A stretch of DNA of 6,839 bases from a bacterium (GTDB taxonomy: Bacteria; Patescibacteriota; Minisyncoccia; UBA9983): contig JAHFLR010000036.1 in the NCBI GenBank assembly GCA_023244795.1, positions 1 to 6,839 on the forward strand, given 5' to 3'. Under the pieces are notes generated by a model. The model had not been told where the DNA came from. It worked only from the letters and a program-made list of their open reading frames with translations, and made no database searches. Positions within the stretch are counted from its first letter, which is position 1, and each line of letters begins with the position of its first letter. This document shows positions 5,967 through 6,839 of the stretch, piece after piece. The position numbers and the translations under genes were made by a program.

Positions 5967-5975
5967 ATTATAACA
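5967..5975 (-). promoter_or_regulatory. rmuC extended -10 promoter, leaderless start
   Basis: On the minus strand TGTTATAAT is a perfect extended -10 (TGn plus the consensus TATAAT). The six bases TAGGCA then precede ATG, so +1 is predicted at base 5960, the A of the start codon. No good -35 is visible, which is acceptable for an extended -10 promoter. Confidence 0.8.
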
Positions 5976-5985
5976 CAAAATACAC

Positions 5986-6013
5986 TTGCTAAAACCCGCC
6001 GGTCCGCTAACAT
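5986..6013 (+). promoter_or_regulatory. Possible promoter for the zinc-ribbon gene
   Basis: TTGCTA (5986-5991) and TAACAT (6008-6013) are spaced 16 bp, each matching 4 of 6 consensus bases. Transcription would begin near 6020, leaving a leader of about 30 nt that contains the SD sequence. This is a weak match. Confidence 0.35.
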
Positions 6014-6034
6014 TAAGTTGGACAAGAACCTATC

Positions 6035-6040
6035 AGGAGG
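6035..6040 (+). promoter_or_regulatory. Consensus Shine-Dalgarno AGGAGG deciding start 6049
   Basis: AGGAGG is followed by 8 nt and then ATG 6049. This rules out the in-frame ATG at 5986, which would add 21 unlikely residues and overlap the promoter region. Confidence 0.85.
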
Positions 6041-6048
6041 AGAAAACC

Positions 6049-6462
6049 ATGGGCTTCTTTATGAGATGCAATCATGTTTACCCTAACGGCAAAAAATGCC
6101 GGTCCGAATCTCCCTACAATCAAAGCGCCCTGCAAGGTAACGACTGGTATATCGAACCGACTATCGGCGGCACTCTCACCATTTGCCCGAAGTGCAAGGG
6201 GCCGTATGTGATGAAGCAAGTCAGGCGGAACGCCCGCAAGGCAGCCATTGCGGCCAGGGTAGAAGATTACCGCAGGAGAATCGAGATGGAAGGGTTGCTT
6301 GATGACTCGGTAGTGATTACTACCGCCAAGGAGATGGCAGAGGCGGCCCACGAAGGGCTCAAGCGAGCCAGCAAGGGAAAACCGCGTAAGGTAAAATTCC
6401 CCAGACTTTCCAAAAAGTTGGCGGAACAGATTAGAGCCAACCTGGCTTCTCCCAAGCGTTAG
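6049..6462 (+). CDS. Unknown small protein with a zinc-ribbon-like head, 137 aa
   Basis: I do not recognise the family. The head carries four cysteines in a C-x9-C (Cys7, Cys17) and C-x2-C (Cys46, Cys49: ICPKCKGPY) arrangement, the pattern of a zinc ribbon with a 28-residue middle loop. Residues 55-80 are Arg/Lys/Ala-rich and helical (VRRNARKAAIAARVEDYRRR), followed by an acidic bend (EGLLDDSVV) and a very basic tail (KGKPRKVKFPRLSKK). No membrane segment or signal peptide is seen. A nucleic-acid or ribosome-binding role would suit the composition but is only inference. The start is fixed by AGGAGG 8 nt upstream. Lysine codons favour AAG (about 10 to 6). It is divergent from rmuC. It stops at TAG (6460-6462), after which the same frame stays open for another 67 codons (see the next entry). 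Confidence 0.82.
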   Translation: MGFFMRCNHVYPNGKKCRSESPYNQSALQGNDWYIEPTIGGTLTICPKCKGPYVMKQVRRNARKAAIAARVEDYRRRIEMEGLLDDSVVITTAKEMAEAAHEGLKRASKGKPRKVKFPRLSKKLAEQIRANLASPKR

Positions 6463-6483
6463 TTAGCACATTCAAAAAAATCC

Positions 6484-6666
6484 GTGGCTAAGTTGGTTCC
6501 ATTTGCTATTCCGCGTGGCGGACTATACATTCTCCAACCGACGGAGCAACTAAGCCCAAGGGAAAAAGAATATTTGGCAGAGCTCATCCGCTCGCTAGGC
6601 AAAAGGAGCGCGAGGCAGGTCAAGAAAAGAAAATCGAGCAATGGCGCGACCAATCCGGTTGCGTAA
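6484..6666 (+). CDS. Small unknown ORF, 60 codons, same frame as the upstream gene
   Basis: The reading frame opens at GTG 6484 and ends at TAA, giving a 60-aa peptide with a beta-like head (AKLVPFAIPRGGLYILQP), a likely helix (LSPREKEYLAELIRSLGKR) and a basic tail (QVKKRK). It has no ATG and no SD sequence; AAAAAAA lies just before the start. It is in frame with the preceding gene and separated from that gene's TAG by only 7 sense codons. It may therefore be a short separate gene, a 3' remnant of a longer gene split by a nonsense change, or a readthrough extension. A good terminator 15 nt after the TAA supports transcription through it. Function is unknown; reality as an independent gene is uncertain. 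Confidence 0.45.
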   Translation: MAKLVPFAIPRGGLYILQPTEQLSPREKEYLAELIRSLGKRSARQVKKRKSSNGATNPVA

Positions 6667-6681
6667 TTGCCGAAAGTGTTT

Positions 6682-6708
6682 GGCGGGGACAAGTTCCCCG
6701 CCTTTTCT
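6682..6708 (+). terminator. Rho-independent terminator after the 60-codon ORF
   Basis: The 8-bp stem GGCGGGGA (6682-6689) / TCCCCGCC (6695-6702), with loop CAAGT, is followed by TTTTCT. On the opposite strand the tail is AAACAC, so it acts on the plus strand only. It sits 2 nt from the 3' end of the convergent tRNA gene. Confidence 0.9.
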
Positions 6709-6710
6709 AT

Positions 6711-6787
6711 TGGTGACCCTATGGGGATTCGAACCCCAGTTTCATCCGTGAGAGGGACGTGTCCTAACCAGGCTAGACGATAGGGCC
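6711..6787 (-). tRNA. tRNA-Glu, anticodon CTC, CCA encoded
   Basis: A complete 77-nt cloverleaf. The acceptor stem is GGCCCTA/TAGGGTC (one G-T pair), the D stem GTCT/GGAC, and the anticodon stem CGTCC/GGATG with loop CTCTCAC, giving anticodon CTC at 6752-6750, which reads GAG. The T arm is TGGGG-TTCGAAT-CCCCA, the discriminator is A, and the 3' CCA is genome-encoded. The A discriminator and overall sequence resemble Firmicutes-type tRNA-Glu more than the E. coli one. GAA would need a second tRNA-Glu(TTC) elsewhere. Confidence 0.96.
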
Positions 6788-6800
6788 TTATTACCTATCT

Positions 6801-6829
6801 ATTTAACCTTTCTTTCTCTTGCCTGACAA
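6801..6829 (-). promoter_or_regulatory. Possible tRNA-Glu promoter
   Basis: On the minus strand TTGTCA (6829-6824, 5 of 6 consensus) and TTAAAT (6806-6801, 4 of 6) are spaced 17 bp. Transcription would begin a few bases before the tRNA 5' end at 6787. The window ends shortly beyond, so an upstream tRNA or gene in the same transcript cannot be excluded. Confidence 0.45.
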
Positions 6830-6839
6830 GCAGTTTTTC

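Noticed and set aside
5986..6048. 21-residue N-terminal extension of the zinc-ribbon gene
   Set aside because: The ATG at 5986 lies in the divergent promoter region without an SD site, whereas AGGAGG sits ideally before ATG 6049.
6459..6692. 77-codon minus-strand ORF opposite the 60-codon ORF
   Set aside because: It has no ribosome binding site, starts inside the plus-strand terminator hairpin, and its hydrophobic stretch is the antisense of Lys/Arg codons.

Overview
The window looks like chromosomal DNA from a member of the Candidate Phyla Radiation (Patescibacteria), most likely Parcubacteria or a close relative. This is an inference from protein character, not a database match. Supporting signs are the CysRS zinc loop reading GGIEHIPVHHTNEIAQSE, housekeeping genes that lack Shine-Dalgarno (SD) sequences, a ribosomal protein L21 with a long basic tail, and a short dispersed repeat of the environmental-bacteria type inside recR. 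TAA, TAG and TGA all end recognisable or well-supported genes here (TGA ends rmuC at its family-like C-terminus), so the standard bacterial code fits and UGA recoding is not indicated.

Layout: the 3' part of cysS (+, cut by the window edge) converges on a translationally coupled pair of unknown genes (-, 1046-1902: a basic 150-aa protein, then a 4-helix membrane protein). Divergent from the pair are dnaB and recR (+), a likely operon for replication and recombination-repair. recR converges on rplU (-) across a perfect bidirectional terminator. rplU is preceded by a 96-aa unknown gene (-) with its own terminator, and then by rmuC (-). Divergent from rmuC is a small C4 zinc-ribbon-like gene (+). 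A further 60 codons stay open in the same frame beyond its single TAG stop, and a rho-independent terminator follows. A tRNA-Glu(CTC) on the minus strand closes the window.

The recognised genes cover translation (cysS, rplU, tRNA-Glu), replication (dnaB) and genome maintenance (recR, rmuC). Interleaved are small unknown genes that differ in style. They have strong AGGAG-type ribosome binding sites and prefer AAG for lysine, whereas dnaB, rplU and rmuC have promoter -10 elements placed so close to the start codon that their mRNAs should be leaderless or nearly so. No gene-free stretch exceeds 300 bases. The strongest second-look items are a reconstructable 24-bp in-frame insertion in recR, the single TAG separating two same-frame segments at the 3' end, the leaderless/SD contrast, and the unknown coupled pair. 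I see no defence system, CRISPR array, transposase or other clearly novel machinery.
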